DNA of 64,000 bases from Nitrincola schmidtii (GCF_008973715.1 NZ_WBOL01000005.1:140991-204990), one strand, 5' to 3'. Positions 20,782-31,355 are shown, counted from the stretch's first letter. Translations and numbers: made by a program. The notes: generated by a model not told the origin, from the letters alone.

Positions 20782-21055
20782 CACTTCCGTCGTTGAATTA
20801 ACAGTCGCAGGTGATTTGTTATTTTCAACGGTTGTTGCGAAACGTGACGCTTTACTGAATCAGTTGAAAGATTTAACCGGTCAATGTCGTATCGATTTTA
20901 GTGGTGTGGGTCGAGTTGATAGTTCTGCTTTGTCTTTGTGGTTGTGCTGCCAGCGTTACGCTCAAGCAAAATCACTATCATTAGAAGTTGTTAACTTGCC
21001 CGTTGATATGCTGTCGATTGCAAAATTGGTCGGCATTGACGATCAATTAAACTAA
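20768..21055 (+). CDS. mlaB: Phospholipid ABC transporter STAS subunit MlaB
   Basis: MlaB is the cytoplasmic STAS-domain subunit that stabilises MlaF. The 95-residue protein has the STAS pattern with IDFSGVGRVDSSALSLWLCC, including the conserved D-S-[ST] turn. It ends the mla operon and is followed by a strong terminator at 21065-21101. Confidence 0.93.
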   Translation: MSKDDTSVVELTVAGDLLFSTVVAKRDALLNQLKDLTGQCRIDFSGVGRVDSSALSLWLCCQRYAQAKSLSLEVVNLPVDMLSIAKLVGIDDQLN

Positions 21056-21064
21056 TTCCTTTGT

Positions 21065-21101
21065 AAGGCTTTTGAGTCAATTCGCTCAAAAGCCTTTTTT
21101 T
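21065..21101 (+). terminator. rho-independent terminator after mlaB
   Basis: A perfect 12-bp stem (AAGGCTTTTGAG / CTCAAAAGCCTT) with an 8-base loop runs into seven Ts. It ends the mlaFEDCB transcript and separates it from ibaG. Confidence 0.93.
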
Positions 21102-21152
21102 GCGTTAAGATAGTCCCCCTTTATAAGTGATTAAGAATTTCTCGGAGCTTTT

Positions 21153-21392
21153 ATGCAGGCTGAAGAAGTAAAGCGCATCGTTGAAAGTCAAATTCAAGAC
21201 AGTGAAGTTGTGACGGCTGGTGAGGGATGTAACTTTGAAGTTACCGTGATTAGCCCAGCTTTTACTGGTCTTTCGCCGGTAAAAAAACAACAAATGGTTT
21301 ACGGTTGCTTAAATGAGCAAATTGCCAGTGGAGCCATTCACGCGCTAACGATTAAAACCTATACCCCTGAACAATGGGCCGCACTGAACTGA
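21153..21392 (+). CDS. ibaG: BolA-family protein IbaG
   Basis: IbaG is a BolA-type protein that works with monothiol glutaredoxin in iron-sulfur cluster handling and acid stress. The 79-residue protein has the BolA-like start EEVKRIVESQIQDSEV and the GEGCNFEVTVISPAFTGLSPVKKQQMVY helix-turn segment with a conserved Cys. Its place between mlaB and murA matches E. coli. It has its own promoter region behind the mlaB terminator and runs into murA 21 bases later. Confidence 0.94.
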   Translation: MQAEEVKRIVESQIQDSEVVTAGEGCNFEVTVISPAFTGLSPVKKQQMVYGCLNEQIASGAIHALTIKTYTPEQWAALN

Positions 21393-21413
21393 TTGCCCAA
21401 AATGGAAAGATAA

Positions 21414-23335
<1,922 letters not shown>

Positions 23336-23336
23336 A

Positions 23337-24647
23337 ATGACTCTGGAAATCACCCGCTTGGTCGCAGGCCAAACAGATTTTGATGCAAAATTGGATGCAT
23401 TATTAGCATGGGAAAGCGTTTCGGATAAGCAGGTTAATCAGATAGTCGATGATGTGATTGCTAATGTTCGATCACGTGGCGACGAAGCCTTGGTTGAATA
23501 CACCAATCGTTTTGATCGAATGAATGCTGAAAGCATGGCTGAGCTAGAAATGAGCCAGGCGCGTCTGCATGAGTCGTTAAAAAACCTACCTGCAGATCAG
23601 CGAACGGCTTTGGAAATTGCAGCAAAACGCATTGCGGATTACCACGAGCGCCAGAAAAGTGAATCTTGGCGCTATACTGAAGCGGATGGCACAGTCTTAG
23701 GTCAGCAAGTTACACCGATGGATCGTGTGGGTATCTATGTTCCCGGTGGTAAAGCCGCTTATCCCTCATCGGTGTTGATGAATGCCATGCCGGCCAAAGT
23801 GGCTGGCGTCAAAGAGATCATCATGGTCGTGCCGACTCCAGACGGGGTAGTTAATGAGCTGGTTCTCGCTGCAGCAGCCTTATCCGGTGTCGATCGAGTA
23901 TTTACCCTCGGTGGTGCACAAGCGGTTGCCGCGCTTGCTTACGGTACTGAAACGGTTCCTCGAGTTGATAAGATTGTTGGCCCAGGAAATATCTTCGTCG
24001 CCACAGCGAAGCGCGCTGTGTTTGGTGCCGTGGGTATTGATATGATTGCGGGACCTTCCGAAATTTTAATCATCTGTGATGGCAAAACCAATCCTGACTG
24101 GATTGCGATGGATCTCTTTTCTCAAGCCGAGCACGATGAAGATGCTCAGTCGATCTTGATCTGTCACGATGCATCCTATATTGACCAAGTGCAGGCAAGC
24201 ATTGAGAAGCTGCTGCCAACGATGGAGCGCGAAGAGATTATTCGCACTTCACTGAAAAACCGTGCGATTTTAATACAGGTGGATGATCTGCAAGCGGCGG
24301 CTGAGTTAAGTAATCGTATCGCACCAGAACACTTAGAGCTTTCTATAGAGGATCCAGAGGCGCTATTGCCATCGATTCGTCATGCTGGCGCGATCTTTAT
24401 GGGTCGATATACGGCAGAATCCTTGGGGGATTACTGTGCAGGCCCTAACCATGTGTTGCCTACGTCGGGTACGGCGCGTTTCTCATCACCCTTAGGTGTG
24501 TATGATTTCCAAAAACGCTCTTCGATTATTATGTTCTCTGCTGAGGGCGCATCAGAAATGGGTAAGGTCGCTTCAGTCTTAGCACGCGGTGAAAGTTTAA
24601 CTGCACACGCTCGATCAGCGGAATATCGTATTCTTTCTGATAAATAA
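23337..24647 (+). CDS. hisD: Histidinol dehydrogenase
   Basis: HisD carries out the last two oxidations from histidinol to histidine with NAD and zinc. The 436-residue protein has the NAD/substrate stretches [14 protein letters not shown] and [12 protein letters not shown], the [11 protein letters not shown] zinc/catalytic loop, APEHLEL and [15 protein letters not shown] 23337 sits one base after the hisG stop with GAGG upstream; an in-frame ATG-like start at 23289 lies inside hisG and is rejected. hisC, which follows in Pseudomonas, is missing. Confidence 0.97.
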   Translation: MTLEITRLVAGQTDFDAKLDALLAWESVSDKQVNQIVDDVIANVRSRGDEALVEYTNRFDRMNAESMAELEMSQARLHESLKNLPADQRTALEIAAKRIADYHERQKSESWRYTEADGTVLGQQVTPMDRVGIYVPGGKAAYPSSVLMNAMPAKVAGVKEIIMVVPTPDGVVNELVLAAAALSGVDRVFTLGGAQAVAALAYGTETVPRVDKIVGPGNIFVATAKRAVFGAVGIDMIAGPSEILIICDGKTNPDWIAMDLFSQAEHDEDAQSILICHDASYIDQVQASIEKLLPTMEREEIIRTSLKNRAILIQVDDLQAAAELSNRIAPEHLELSIEDPEALLPSIRHAGAIFMGRYTAESLGDYCAGPNHVLPTSGTARFSSPLGVYDFQKRSSIIMFSAEGASEMGKVASVLARGESLTAHARSAEYRILSDK

Positions 24648-24659
24648 AATTCTATGATC

Positions 24660-24696
24660 ACTCAATCTGCACCTTAGCGTGCAGGTTGAGTTCTTT
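24660..24696 (+). terminator. terminator after hisD, overlapping degS 3' end
   Basis: Arms ACTCAATCTGCAC (24660-24672) and GTGCAGGTTGAGT (24679-24691) form a 13-bp stem with one G-T pair and a 6-base loop, followed by TTCTTTCT. The minus-strand degS stop codon (24674-24676) lies in the loop. It may end transcripts from both sides. Confidence 0.75.
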
Positions 24697-25828
24697 CTGA
24701 CATCTCTGCAACAATTGAAAACTTGCGTTCGTTACGTAGAATTTCAAATCTAACTGACTCACCCGGCTTGGTTCTTGCTATTCTGCGCATTAAATCTCGT
24801 CCAGTCGTGATGGCTGTGCCATTCATCGCAAGAAGAATATCGCCCGGTTGAAGGCCAGCGCTATGAGCTGGGCCGTTTCGTACAACACCTGAGATAATGA
24901 CACCTGAATTGGAGTCCAAATTAAAGGATTCAGCGAGCTGCAGTGTAAGTTCTTGAACCTCTATACCTAACCAGCCACGAATCACACGTCCATGCTCAAT
25001 CAGGTCCTGCATAACTTGACGAGCGGTAATGGCTGGAATGGCAAAACCTATACCATGAGATCCGCCTGATTGCGAAAAGATAGCGGTATTTATTCCCACT
25101 AGATGACCGTTAGGATCAATTAATGCCCCTCCAGAGTTACCAGGGTTGATCGCTGCGTCCGTTTGAATAAAGCTTTCATAGGTGCTTAGCCCGATGCTAT
25201 TTCGGCCAGTCGCGCTAACGATGCCTTGAGTAACCGTTTGTCCAACCCCAAATGGATTACCAATCGCAAGGACGATATCTCCGACACGCAGGTTATCTGT
25301 GGTATTTAAAATGATACTAGGAAGGCTGGGTAGATTGATTTTCAGTAAAGCTAGATCCGTTTCTGGATCGCTGCCAATGACGGTTGCCAGCGCCTCTCGA
25401 CCATCTTGGAGCGACACGACAATGCTATCAGCCCCTGAGATAACATGGTTATTGGTCACTACATAGCCTTGAGGGCTTAGAATGACTCCTGACCCTAAGC
25501 TTGATTGAATGCGTTCTTGTTGTGGTAAGCGCTCAATATTAAAAAACTGCTGAAACAATGGATCATTCAACAAAGGGTTAGCAGGTTGTCTGACCAGTGT
25601 TTGAGTGTAAATGTTTACTACGGCTGGTGAGGCTCTATCCACTGCTTCGGCAAAGGATAGGCGACTCGGCAAAGCTCTAGCTTCTTGCTGAGTAATGGCT
25701 TGCGTCTCAATAATCTCGACCTTTGGAGCTAAGCCTGACTCATCTGTTTTGTAAAAAAACTGAATCAGTACTAGCGCAGCTAAGATGCCAGTCGTAACAG
25801 GCCAAGAGAGTAGTTTGAATTTACCCAT
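24674..25828 (-). CDS. degS: DegS/AlgW-type periplasmic serine protease
   Basis: This HtrA-family protease senses misfolded porins through its PDZ domain and cuts the anti-sigma factor (RseA/MucA) to free sigma-E/AlgU. The 384-residue protein has an N-terminal membrane anchor (about residues 9-26), the triad His128 (TNNHVIS), Asp158 (ETDLALL) and Ser232 (NPGNSGGAL), and a single PDZ domain near residues 270-375. One PDZ and an uncleaved anchor favour DegS/AlgW over DegP/MucD. It is convergent with hisD, as algW follows his genes in Pseudomonas. Confidence 0.94.
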   Translation of the reverse strand: MGKFKLLSWPVTTGILAALVLIQFFYKTDESGLAPKVEIIETQAITQQEARALPSRLSFAEAVDRASPAVVNIYTQTLVRQPANPLLNDPLFQQFFNIERLPQQERIQSSLGSGVILSPQGYVVTNNHVISGADSIVVSLQDGREALATVIGSDPETDLALLKINLPSLPSIILNTTDNLRVGDIVLAIGNPFGVGQTVTQGIVSATGRNSIGLSTYESFIQTDAAINPGNSGGALIDPNGHLVGINTAIFSQSGGSHGIGFAIPAITARQVMQDLIEHGRVIRGWLGIEVQELTLQLAESFNLDSNSGVIISGVVRNGPAHSAGLQPGDILLAMNGTAITTGRDLMRRIARTKPGESVRFEILRNERKFSIVAEMSERTQPAR

Positions 25829-25893
25829 ATATCCATTTCGTTTAAAGTGATCGACTATTATACGTCTCTAAAAGAGAAATTGGGAATTTTACA

Positions 25894-26664
25894 ATGAATT
25901 ACAATAGCGTTGAGTTGACTGAGTTAGTTGAATATTGCGATGAAATTCTCAAATCATCCCAGTTTAATGACTACTGCCCGAATGGTTTGCAGGTTCAAGG
26001 TCGCTCGCAGGTTCAAAAAATTGTCACGGGTGTCACAGCCTGCCAAGCATTACTGGATGAAGCTGTGGAATGGGGCGCTGATTTAGTACTGGTACATCAT
26101 GGTTATTTCTGGAAAGGTGAATCATCCGTATTGACCGGTATTAAGTATCGTCGGATTCGTACCTTAATTCTTAATGAGATGAGTTTGCTTGCTTATCATT
26201 TGCCTTTGGATGCACACCCAGTCATGGGTAACAACGCTCGTTTAGCGGTCCGTCTAGGGTTGGAAATTGAAGACACGCTTGAGCCAGGCAAGGTCAATGC
26301 GATTGGGAATATAGGACGACTGTCAGAGCCTTGCTCGTTAAAACTGTTTACTCAGCGTGTAAAGCAAGTGTTAGATCGAGAGCCTCAAGTCATTGCAGGA
26401 GGCACTCATAAGGTCAGTAAAGTCGCTTGGTGTACTGGAGCCGCAGAGCGCTATATTGAAAAAGCCATCGAGCTAGGAGCGGATACCTACATCAGTGGTG
26501 AGATTTCTGAACCAGTGGTACATATTGCGCGAGAGGCGGGTATTCATTACATCGGAGCTGGGCATCATGCCACAGAGCGTTACGGTGTTCAGGCACTCGG
26601 TGAGCATCTAGCGCGTCATTTTGGCCTTGAACACCGCTTTGTCGAGATAGCTAATCCAGTATAG
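25894..26664 (+). CDS. ybgI: Nif3-like dinuclear metal-binding protein (YbgI)
   Basis: YbgI/Nif3 proteins hold a two-metal site in a hexameric ring; their cellular role is unsettled (a GTP cyclohydrolase-like activity has been proposed for some). The 256-residue protein has the N-terminal DYCPNGLQVQG, the metal-site motif VLVHHGYFWKG, and the C-terminal GAGHHATERYG. It lies divergent from degS and 10 bases from the convergent zapG end. The family call is secure, the function is not. Confidence 0.93.
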   Translation: MNYNSVELTELVEYCDEILKSSQFNDYCPNGLQVQGRSQVQKIVTGVTACQALLDEAVEWGADLVLVHHGYFWKGESSVLTGIKYRRIRTLILNEMSLLAYHLPLDAHPVMGNNARLAVRLGLEIEDTLEPGKVNAIGNIGRLSEPCSLKLFTQRVKQVLDREPQVIAGGTHKVSKVAWCTGAAERYIEKAIELGADTYISGEISEPVVHIAREAGIHYIGAGHHATERYGVQALGEHLARHFGLEHRFVEIANPV

Positions 26665-26674
26665 TCTTCACAGA

Positions 26675-27346
26675 TTAGTTGTTAGTTTTTTTCTGTGAAT
26701 CGTTTTTGTCAGATTCATCCTCGTTCAGACCTGGGTCTGGATAGGGTGGATTTGGCATGTCTTCAGACTTTTTCTTGAGACCATAACGATCAGAGAGCGT
26801 ACCTTCATCATGAGGGCTTTTGGGTGCCCAGTCTCTGGGTGGCTCAATATTGATTTCAGGGGTTTCCTGTTTCTCTTTGGCAGCTTTACTTTCAGTTGTA
26901 TTTTCTGAGGTTTCTGCTGTATTAACTTCGTTCAGTTCTTCACTGGGAGCAGAAGAGGTAGTTGGTTTTTCTTCAGCAGCTTGATCGAGATGCTTCTGGT
27001 CACTTTGCTCCGGTTCAGTTGTTGATTTTTCGAGCTTAGGCTGAAGAGATGATTGAAGCGAACGTCCTGCCGCTTGGTCAGGGCATAGGTTTTGAGCACC
27101 CGTTGCAAGATGCTGATGAACTTTTCGGTACTGTTCAGTTAACTCATTGACTAAAGAAGCGGTTTGTTCGAAATGGCTGGTGACCTCTGTTTTGTAACGA
27201 TCCATTTCGGCACGAGAACCGTTGAGTTCGTCTTCGAGGGTTTTGCGTTGAGTTTCGCTGCTTCCGGATTTGCCCATCAGAAAACCGATGAGTACACCGA
27301 CTGCAAGAGCAACAATGGCAATAATCCAAATTGTTTCTTGTTCCAC
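26675..27346 (-). CDS. zapG: ZapG/YhcB-family membrane protein with long acidic tail
   Basis: ZapG (YhcB, DUF1043) is an inner-membrane protein linked to cell division and envelope synthesis. An N-terminal transmembrane segment (about residues 6-24) is followed by a coiled coil, then the conserved QTASLVNELTEQYRKVHQHL and HLATGAQNLC. At 223 residues it is far longer than E. coli YhcB (132): residues about 95-223 form a low-complexity tail rich in Glu, Ser, Thr and Pro. The tail is in frame and ends in PPYPDPGLNEDESDKND. Its role is unknown. Confidence 0.9.
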   Translation of the reverse strand: MEQETIWIIAIVALAVGVLIGFLMGKSGSSETQRKTLEDELNGSRAEMDRYKTEVTSHFEQTASLVNELTEQYRKVHQHLATGAQNLCPDQAAGRSLQSSLQPKLEKSTTEPEQSDQKHLDQAAEEKPTTSSAPSEELNEVNTAETSENTTESKAAKEKQETPEINIEPPRDWAPKSPHDEGTLSDRYGLKKKSEDMPNPPYPDPGLNEDESDKNDSQKKTNN

Positions 27347-27431
27347 CTGACTCTCCTATTTTTAGCTATTATGATCCTGTTCTACTTCAGATTATCCTGA
27401 TTTGTACTGCTGTGTAAAATCATACTTTTTC

Positions 27432-28004
27432 TTAGAGCGCTTCTGGGGCAGAAGGTTTCCAATGTATTTCTTGACCACCTTGCTCACGTGCCAGTGTTCT
27501 TGCCATCACAAAGAGGAGGTCTGATAAGCGATTTAGGTAGCTTGCTCCCATGGGATTGATGGTTTCCCCTTCGATGCTGGCTAGCGATACCATTTGTCTT
27601 TCAGCTCTTCTGCATACTGAGCGAGCTAGGTGTGTTGTTGCGGCGGTTTTACTGCCACCAGGAAGGATAAATTCTTTCAGTGGCGGAAGTTTGTTGTTTA
27701 AAGCGTCTAATTGCTCTTCTAGATAGGTGACTTTCTCTAGGGTGATGACGGTGTAGGTCTTATCTGCGATGGCGAGTTCTCCACCTAGGTCGAACAGGTC
27801 ATTTTGCAGTCTTGAAAGAAGTTCGGCGAGTGGGTGTGGGTGATCTAGTTCTGCGATCACAAGCCCGATGATGCTGTTAAGTTCGTCGACATCGCCTAGG
27901 GTTTCGATTCTGGGGTGCGTTTTGGGGATGCGTTTGCCGTTGGCAAGTCCCGTGGTGCCTTGATCGCCACTGCGAGTATAGATTCGGTCGAGTCTGTCAG
28001 ACAT
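27432..28004 (-). CDS. PduO-type ATP:cob(I)alamin adenosyltransferase
   Basis: This enzyme transfers the adenosyl group of ATP to cob(I)alamin to make adenosylcobalamin. The 190-residue protein has the ATP loop IYTRSGDQGTTGL near residues 8-20, DVDELNSIIG, EFILPGGS and the active-site helix ARSVCRRAERQMV. ATG 28004 with AAGG upstream is preferred; an in-frame upstream start at 28106 would translate through a palindromic element. It follows btuB on the same strand and probably shares the riboswitch-controlled mRNA. BtuR/CobA-type enzymes are unrelated. Confidence 0.95.
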   Translation of the reverse strand: MSDRLDRIYTRSGDQGTTGLANGKRIPKTHPRIETLGDVDELNSIIGLVIAELDHPHPLAELLSRLQNDLFDLGGELAIADKTYTVITLEKVTYLEEQLDALNNKLPPLKEFILPGGSKTAATTHLARSVCRRAERQMVSLASIEGETINPMGASYLNRLSDLLFVMARTLAREQGGQEIHWKPSAPEAL

Positions 28005-28043
28005 GGTGGTTGCCTTATCGTTATGATGTTCGTGCATCTGTGC

Positions 28044-28145
28044 GTCTGAGGTTACCCTGTAATCTGACACGCCACAAGTACGTCCTTGTAGGCTCGCTGC
28101 AGCCATCCATGGCTGCAGAGGTCATATTTCAGGGTAACCTCAGAC
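28044..28145. repeat. 102-bp nested palindromic element between btuB and the adenosyltransferase gene
   Basis: Perfect 16-bp terminal inverted repeats (GTCTGAGGTTACCCTG at 28044-28059, complement at 28130-28145) enclose two more hairpins: ACAAG/CTTGT (28074-28078 and 28085-28089) and a 10-bp arm pair CTGCAGCCAT/ATGGCTGCAG with a 2-base loop (28097-28118). Folded, it gives a closed stem with two side hairpins, a cloverleaf shape. It holds no gene. It looks like a small non-autonomous repeat, but no second copy is seen in the window. Confidence 0.85.
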
Positions 28146-28170
28146 TTCCTTTGATAATTCCTGCCGTCGA

Positions 28171-30024
28171 TCAAAAACGGTAAGTTAGACTTGTTTCAAA
28201 GTAGCGGCCTTGGGTGTTAAAGCCAACTGCTTGTTCGTAATCTTTGTCAAACAGATTGTCGATTTTGGCGCGAAGTGTCCAGTCAGGTGATAGGTGCCAG
28301 TGGGCTCGGGTGTTTACAAGAGCATAGCCGCCCATTCTTTGATTGCCGAAGTCGTAACGTTTGCTTTGGCCTTCGAGCGTTACACCAGCACCCCAATTAG
28401 AAACAGCATAGTCGATATCAAACCTAGCATGTTCTCTTGCGCGTCGAGTTAGTAGTGTATCAGTTTGTCGATTTACAGGATCTTGTAGTGTGATGGCACT
28501 GTTGAAATTGAAGTTTTCAATAGAGTATGTCACTGAGACTTCAGCACCTCGTATCCTAGCTTCGTTTATATTATTAAATTTCCAAGAGTTGTTGGGATTA
28601 CCTACGATGAGATTGTCGATTTCATTCTGAAAAAGTCGTAATTCAGTATTTAAATCATTTGTAGGCTTGTAGCGCCAGTACAACTCATAGTTAAGTGACT
28701 TTTCCGGTTGTAGTTCTGGATTTGAACCCCACGAGATTGGTCCATATAACTCTAAGAGATTTGGTGCACGATAGCCTTGTGCTATCGAAGCTCCGAGCGT
28801 ATTTGAATTACTGACAATCCATTGTAAACCTAAATTCCCAGTAGTTTTTTCGCCAAAAAACTGATCTTTATCATGACGAATTCCAGCTGATAGTTGCCAA
28901 AACTCATTCAGGTCATAACTGGTTTGAGCAAACACCCCATAAATTTCTCTACTGTTTCTTAAGTAGTCACTTGCTTCCAAAAGACGTTCTTTTTGGGCAT
29001 CCAAGCCCATTACCATAGCTATGTTTTCTAATCTGTAGGTTGATTTTACGCTAGCTTGATCTCTTTCTGTTTTGACTCTACCGTTAGCAACACCTTCTCT
29101 AAATTCTTTACGGTCTTCTGCAGTTCGTGAGAAATTCGAATCTATAGTGAAGCTGTCTGTAACAGTAGCTTTCAAACCAAAATTGATGGTTTGTAGTACA
29201 AAGTTTTGCTTGAAAGCATTGTTAGAAATACATTGGAAGTCTGGCGGTGGAGCGGTATCACATGAGTTATCATACTCATTAGTCCCCTGACTTCTTAAAT
29301 ACCCAGCCGAAACAGTATTCTGATCATCAATATCTTGTTCCACTTGTAATCTAACAGCGTAATGTTCAAAACCGTCTTTTTCACCCGTAGTGTCAGCTTG
29401 GGTGGCATTAAACCCATCTGATTTTCGGTAACTTAGAGATGAGTTAAAGCGAGTGGTTTCGTTTGCTGCGCTGAAGTTAGCGTCGGTGAGTTGGGTGTTT
29501 TGTTGGCCTGCACCGACACGAATTTCACCTTGAGTTCCTGCTTGAATAGGGCTCCGTGTGATGATGTTAACCACACCGCCAATGGCATCTGCGCCCCAAA
29601 TACTCGATTGCGGGCCGCGCACGATTTCGATGCGCTCGATTTGGCTGACGGGAAGAAATTCCCATCTGAAGGAGCCATCTGTTGGGTTATTGGCTTTAAC
29701 GCCATCGATCAAAACAAGGGTGTGGTTGGAGTTTGAACCTCGAAGAAACAGGCTGGTCATTGATCCTGAACCGCCAGTGCTCGCAAATTCAACGCCCGGT
29801 GTGCCTCGCAGCAGTTGTGCCACTGATTCGGGTTGTTGGCGTTCGATGTCTGCTCGAGTAATGACGGTTGTTGCTGCTAAGGTTTGGTCAACGGGTTGTG
29901 ACATTCTTAAGGGTGTGGTCACTGTGACCACTAAGGGGTCAAGCGATGTTTCAGCTTGAAGTGGCAAGCTGATGGCAGCGATTGCGCTTAACAGTAATGT
30001 TCTTTTGAACGATGGAGTTTTCAA
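28171..30024 (-). CDS. btuB: TonB-dependent vitamin B12 receptor BtuB
   Basis: BtuB takes cobalamin across the outer membrane with energy from TonB. The 617-residue protein has a signal peptide (about residues 1-25), a TonB box (DPLVVTVTT), a plug domain with FLRGSNSNHTLVLIDGVK and RIEIVRGPQSSIWGADAIGGVVNI, and a barrel ending in aromatic F. I start at TTG 30024, 8 bases after GAGG; a GTG at 30081 adds 19 residues and lacks a good site. The upstream cobalamin riboswitch makes the substrate call strong. The barrel part looks more AT-rich than the plug part. Confidence 0.93.
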   Translation of the reverse strand: MKTPSFKRTLLLSAIAAISLPLQAETSLDPLVVTVTTPLRMSQPVDQTLAATTVITRADIERQQPESVAQLLRGTPGVEFASTGGSGSMTSLFLRGSNSNHTLVLIDGVKANNPTDGSFRWEFLPVSQIERIEIVRGPQSSIWGADAIGGVVNIITRSPIQAGTQGEIRVGAGQQNTQLTDANFSAANETTRFNSSLSYRKSDGFNATQADTTGEKDGFEHYAVRLQVEQDIDDQNTVSAGYLRSQGTNEYDNSCDTAPPPDFQCISNNAFKQNFVLQTINFGLKATVTDSFTIDSNFSRTAEDRKEFREGVANGRVKTERDQASVKSTYRLENIAMVMGLDAQKERLLEASDYLRNSREIYGVFAQTSYDLNEFWQLSAGIRHDKDQFFGEKTTGNLGLQWIVSNSNTLGASIAQGYRAPNLLELYGPISWGSNPELQPEKSLNYELYWRYKPTNDLNTELRLFQNEIDNLIVGNPNNSWKFNNINEARIRGAEVSVTYSIENFNFNSAITLQDPVNRQTDTLLTRRAREHARFDIDYAVSNWGAGVTLEGQSKRYDFGNQRMGGYALVNTRAHWHLSPDWTLRAKIDNLFDKDYEQAVGFNTQGRYFETSLTYRF

Positions 30025-30149
30025 ATCTAAATCCTCATACGCTAAGTTAGGGCGTGATGAGGGAGGGAAAGCCAAAAGCACAGCGCTATCGTAGTGACAG
30101 TTCTGATTGTTTGACTGGGTGAAGCCCTCCGCAACACCAACAGTGTTCC

Positions 30150-30315
30150 CACTTAGGCCGGTATCCGGGCTTGATGCGGCGCAGTGCGCGGATCATCGCG
30201 CCTTCCCATGCTAAAACAAAGCACAGTGGCATTAGCGATGACAACATCTTACCGTTGCGGGGGCAGCACAGGCTTTTGACGGGTGTCAGCACCTGTTTCC
30301 CGTTTAACTCTGAAT
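30150..30315 (-). promoter_or_regulatory. cobalamin (AdoCbl) riboswitch upstream of btuB
   Basis: Read on the minus strand, the order of conserved blocks is that of the cobalamin family: TTAAACGGGAAACAGGTG, CTGCCCCCGCAACGGTAA (30249-30266), the B12 box GCCACTG (30224-30230), GGGAAGGC (30200-30207), and AAGCCCGGATACCGGCC (30156-30172) closing the aptamer. About 125 bases lie between the aptamer and the btuB start. They hold a small AACAC/GTGTT hairpin but no U-rich terminator, so control of translation is more likely than early termination. Confidence 0.95.
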
Positions 30316-30449
30316 TGAAACACTATTCCAAAGACAGAGCACCTGAGTGTAGGAAAATTGAAGCGGACGTAGTATACGTGATCTAAACAGATGAAGTCAT
30401 CTTAGGTTTCCGTTATCCTGCTTGGTTTTGATCTTGTTGCTAGGCAAAG
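30316..30449. promoter_or_regulatory. divergent promoter region btuB / btuF
   Basis: The region between the btuB start (30024) and the btuF start (30450) is 425 bases. The btuB-proximal part is the riboswitch and its expression platform; the remaining 134 bases must hold promoters for both B12 transcripts. It is AT-rich. I see no second riboswitch for btuFCD and no confident -35/-10 pair. Confidence 0.5.
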
Positions 30450-31355
30450 ATGAATCAAACTAGACGATGGTTACATAGCAGGGCAATGATTGGGTTGATC
30501 TGTGCGATGCTCTCTGTGTCCTCGCTGACTAAAGCGAGTGATAGCATGACTGAGCCTGACCAATTTGATATAGCCTATCAGCGTATCGCTTCGTTGGATC
30601 TCTGTATGGACTGGCTATTGGCTTACTACCTGGATCCGTCTCGTGTGTTGGCTTTGTCACCTCTGCATCAACGTTTTCCTCTACCGATCAATACGACCCA
30701 GTGGCCTGTTCATGATGGGTCGCTTGAGCAATTGGTTAGTTTACGCCCCGATTTAGTAATCGTTGGCGAGTTTAATGCATTAATGTTGCGTTCTCAGTTG
30801 CAGCGTTTAGGTGTTAATGTTGAAGTATTAGCGCTCCCTCGCTCTTTAATTGAAGTAGAACGTTATCTGCAACGTTTTATTGAAATATTGGATCTCTCTT
30901 CGATCACGACTATTCCCAATCTCAGCAATGAATCGATTGATCCGTTAGATCCAAAACTGGATGATTTACGTTCTTTTACTGAACAGTCAGTCGTTGCTCA
31001 GAGCACTCCTCATCAACCGAGATTGTTACTGCTCGGTGCTAATGGTGTGGGAACTGGTCAAGATACCTTTGAGGATCAATTAATCACACGGGCAGGTTGG
31101 CAAAATTATCTAACGTCATCGGGTTATATTAGCTTAGATTTAGAAGGGTTAGTGACGGATCTTCCTGATGCGATTTTATGGGCTGCACCTGAGTCAGCGG
31201 CGTTGGCAAACCAATTTGCGCAGCATCCGGTCCTTGCAAAACATTTACCCGAAAATGCATGGTTAACAACTGATTATTGGCGTTGGCAGTGCCCAGGGCC
31301 ATGGACTTATGAGCTGATAGACCAGTTATCAGCACTGAAGGAGACGTTCGATTGA
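30450..31355 (+). CDS. btuF: BtuF-like vitamin B12 periplasmic binding protein
   Basis: BtuF binds cobalamin in the periplasm and delivers it to BtuCD. The 301-residue protein has a signal peptide (about residues 1-29) and the TroA/BtuF two-lobe fold with the typical RIASLDLCMDWLL start, RPDLVIVGEF and the GTGQDTFEDQLI lobe-2 motif. It overlaps btuC by 4 bases. Fe-siderophore binding proteins look alike, but the shared btuB/adenosyltransferase/riboswitch context favours B12. Confidence 0.87.
   Translation: MNQTRRWLHSRAMIGLICAMLSVSSLTKASDSMTEPDQFDIAYQRIASLDLCMDWLLAYYLDPSRVLALSPLHQRFPLPINTTQWPVHDGSLEQLVSLRPDLVIVGEFNALMLRSQLQRLGVNVEVLALPRSLIEVERYLQRFIEILDLSSITTIPNLSNESIDPLDPKLDDLRSFTEQSVVAQSTPHQPRLLLLGANGVGTGQDTFEDQLITRAGWQNYLTSSGYISLDLEGLVTDLPDAILWAAPESAALANQFAQHPVLAKHLPENAWLTTDYWRWQCPGPWTYELIDQLSALKETFD

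Noticed and set aside
28005..28106. Longer adenosyltransferase starting at 28106
   Set aside because: The extra 34 codons run through the palindromic element and match nothing in the family; ATG 28004 has its own ribosome site.
28097..28118. CTGCAGCCAT/ATGGCTGCAG hairpin as a simple terminator after btuB
   Set aside because: No T-run follows on either strand and it is enclosed by longer inverted repeats, so it is part of a larger element.
30024..30081. GTG at 30081 as the btuB start
   Set aside because: It adds 19 residues before the signal peptide and has no good ribosome site; TTG 30024 has GAGG 8 bases upstream and starts a clean signal peptide.
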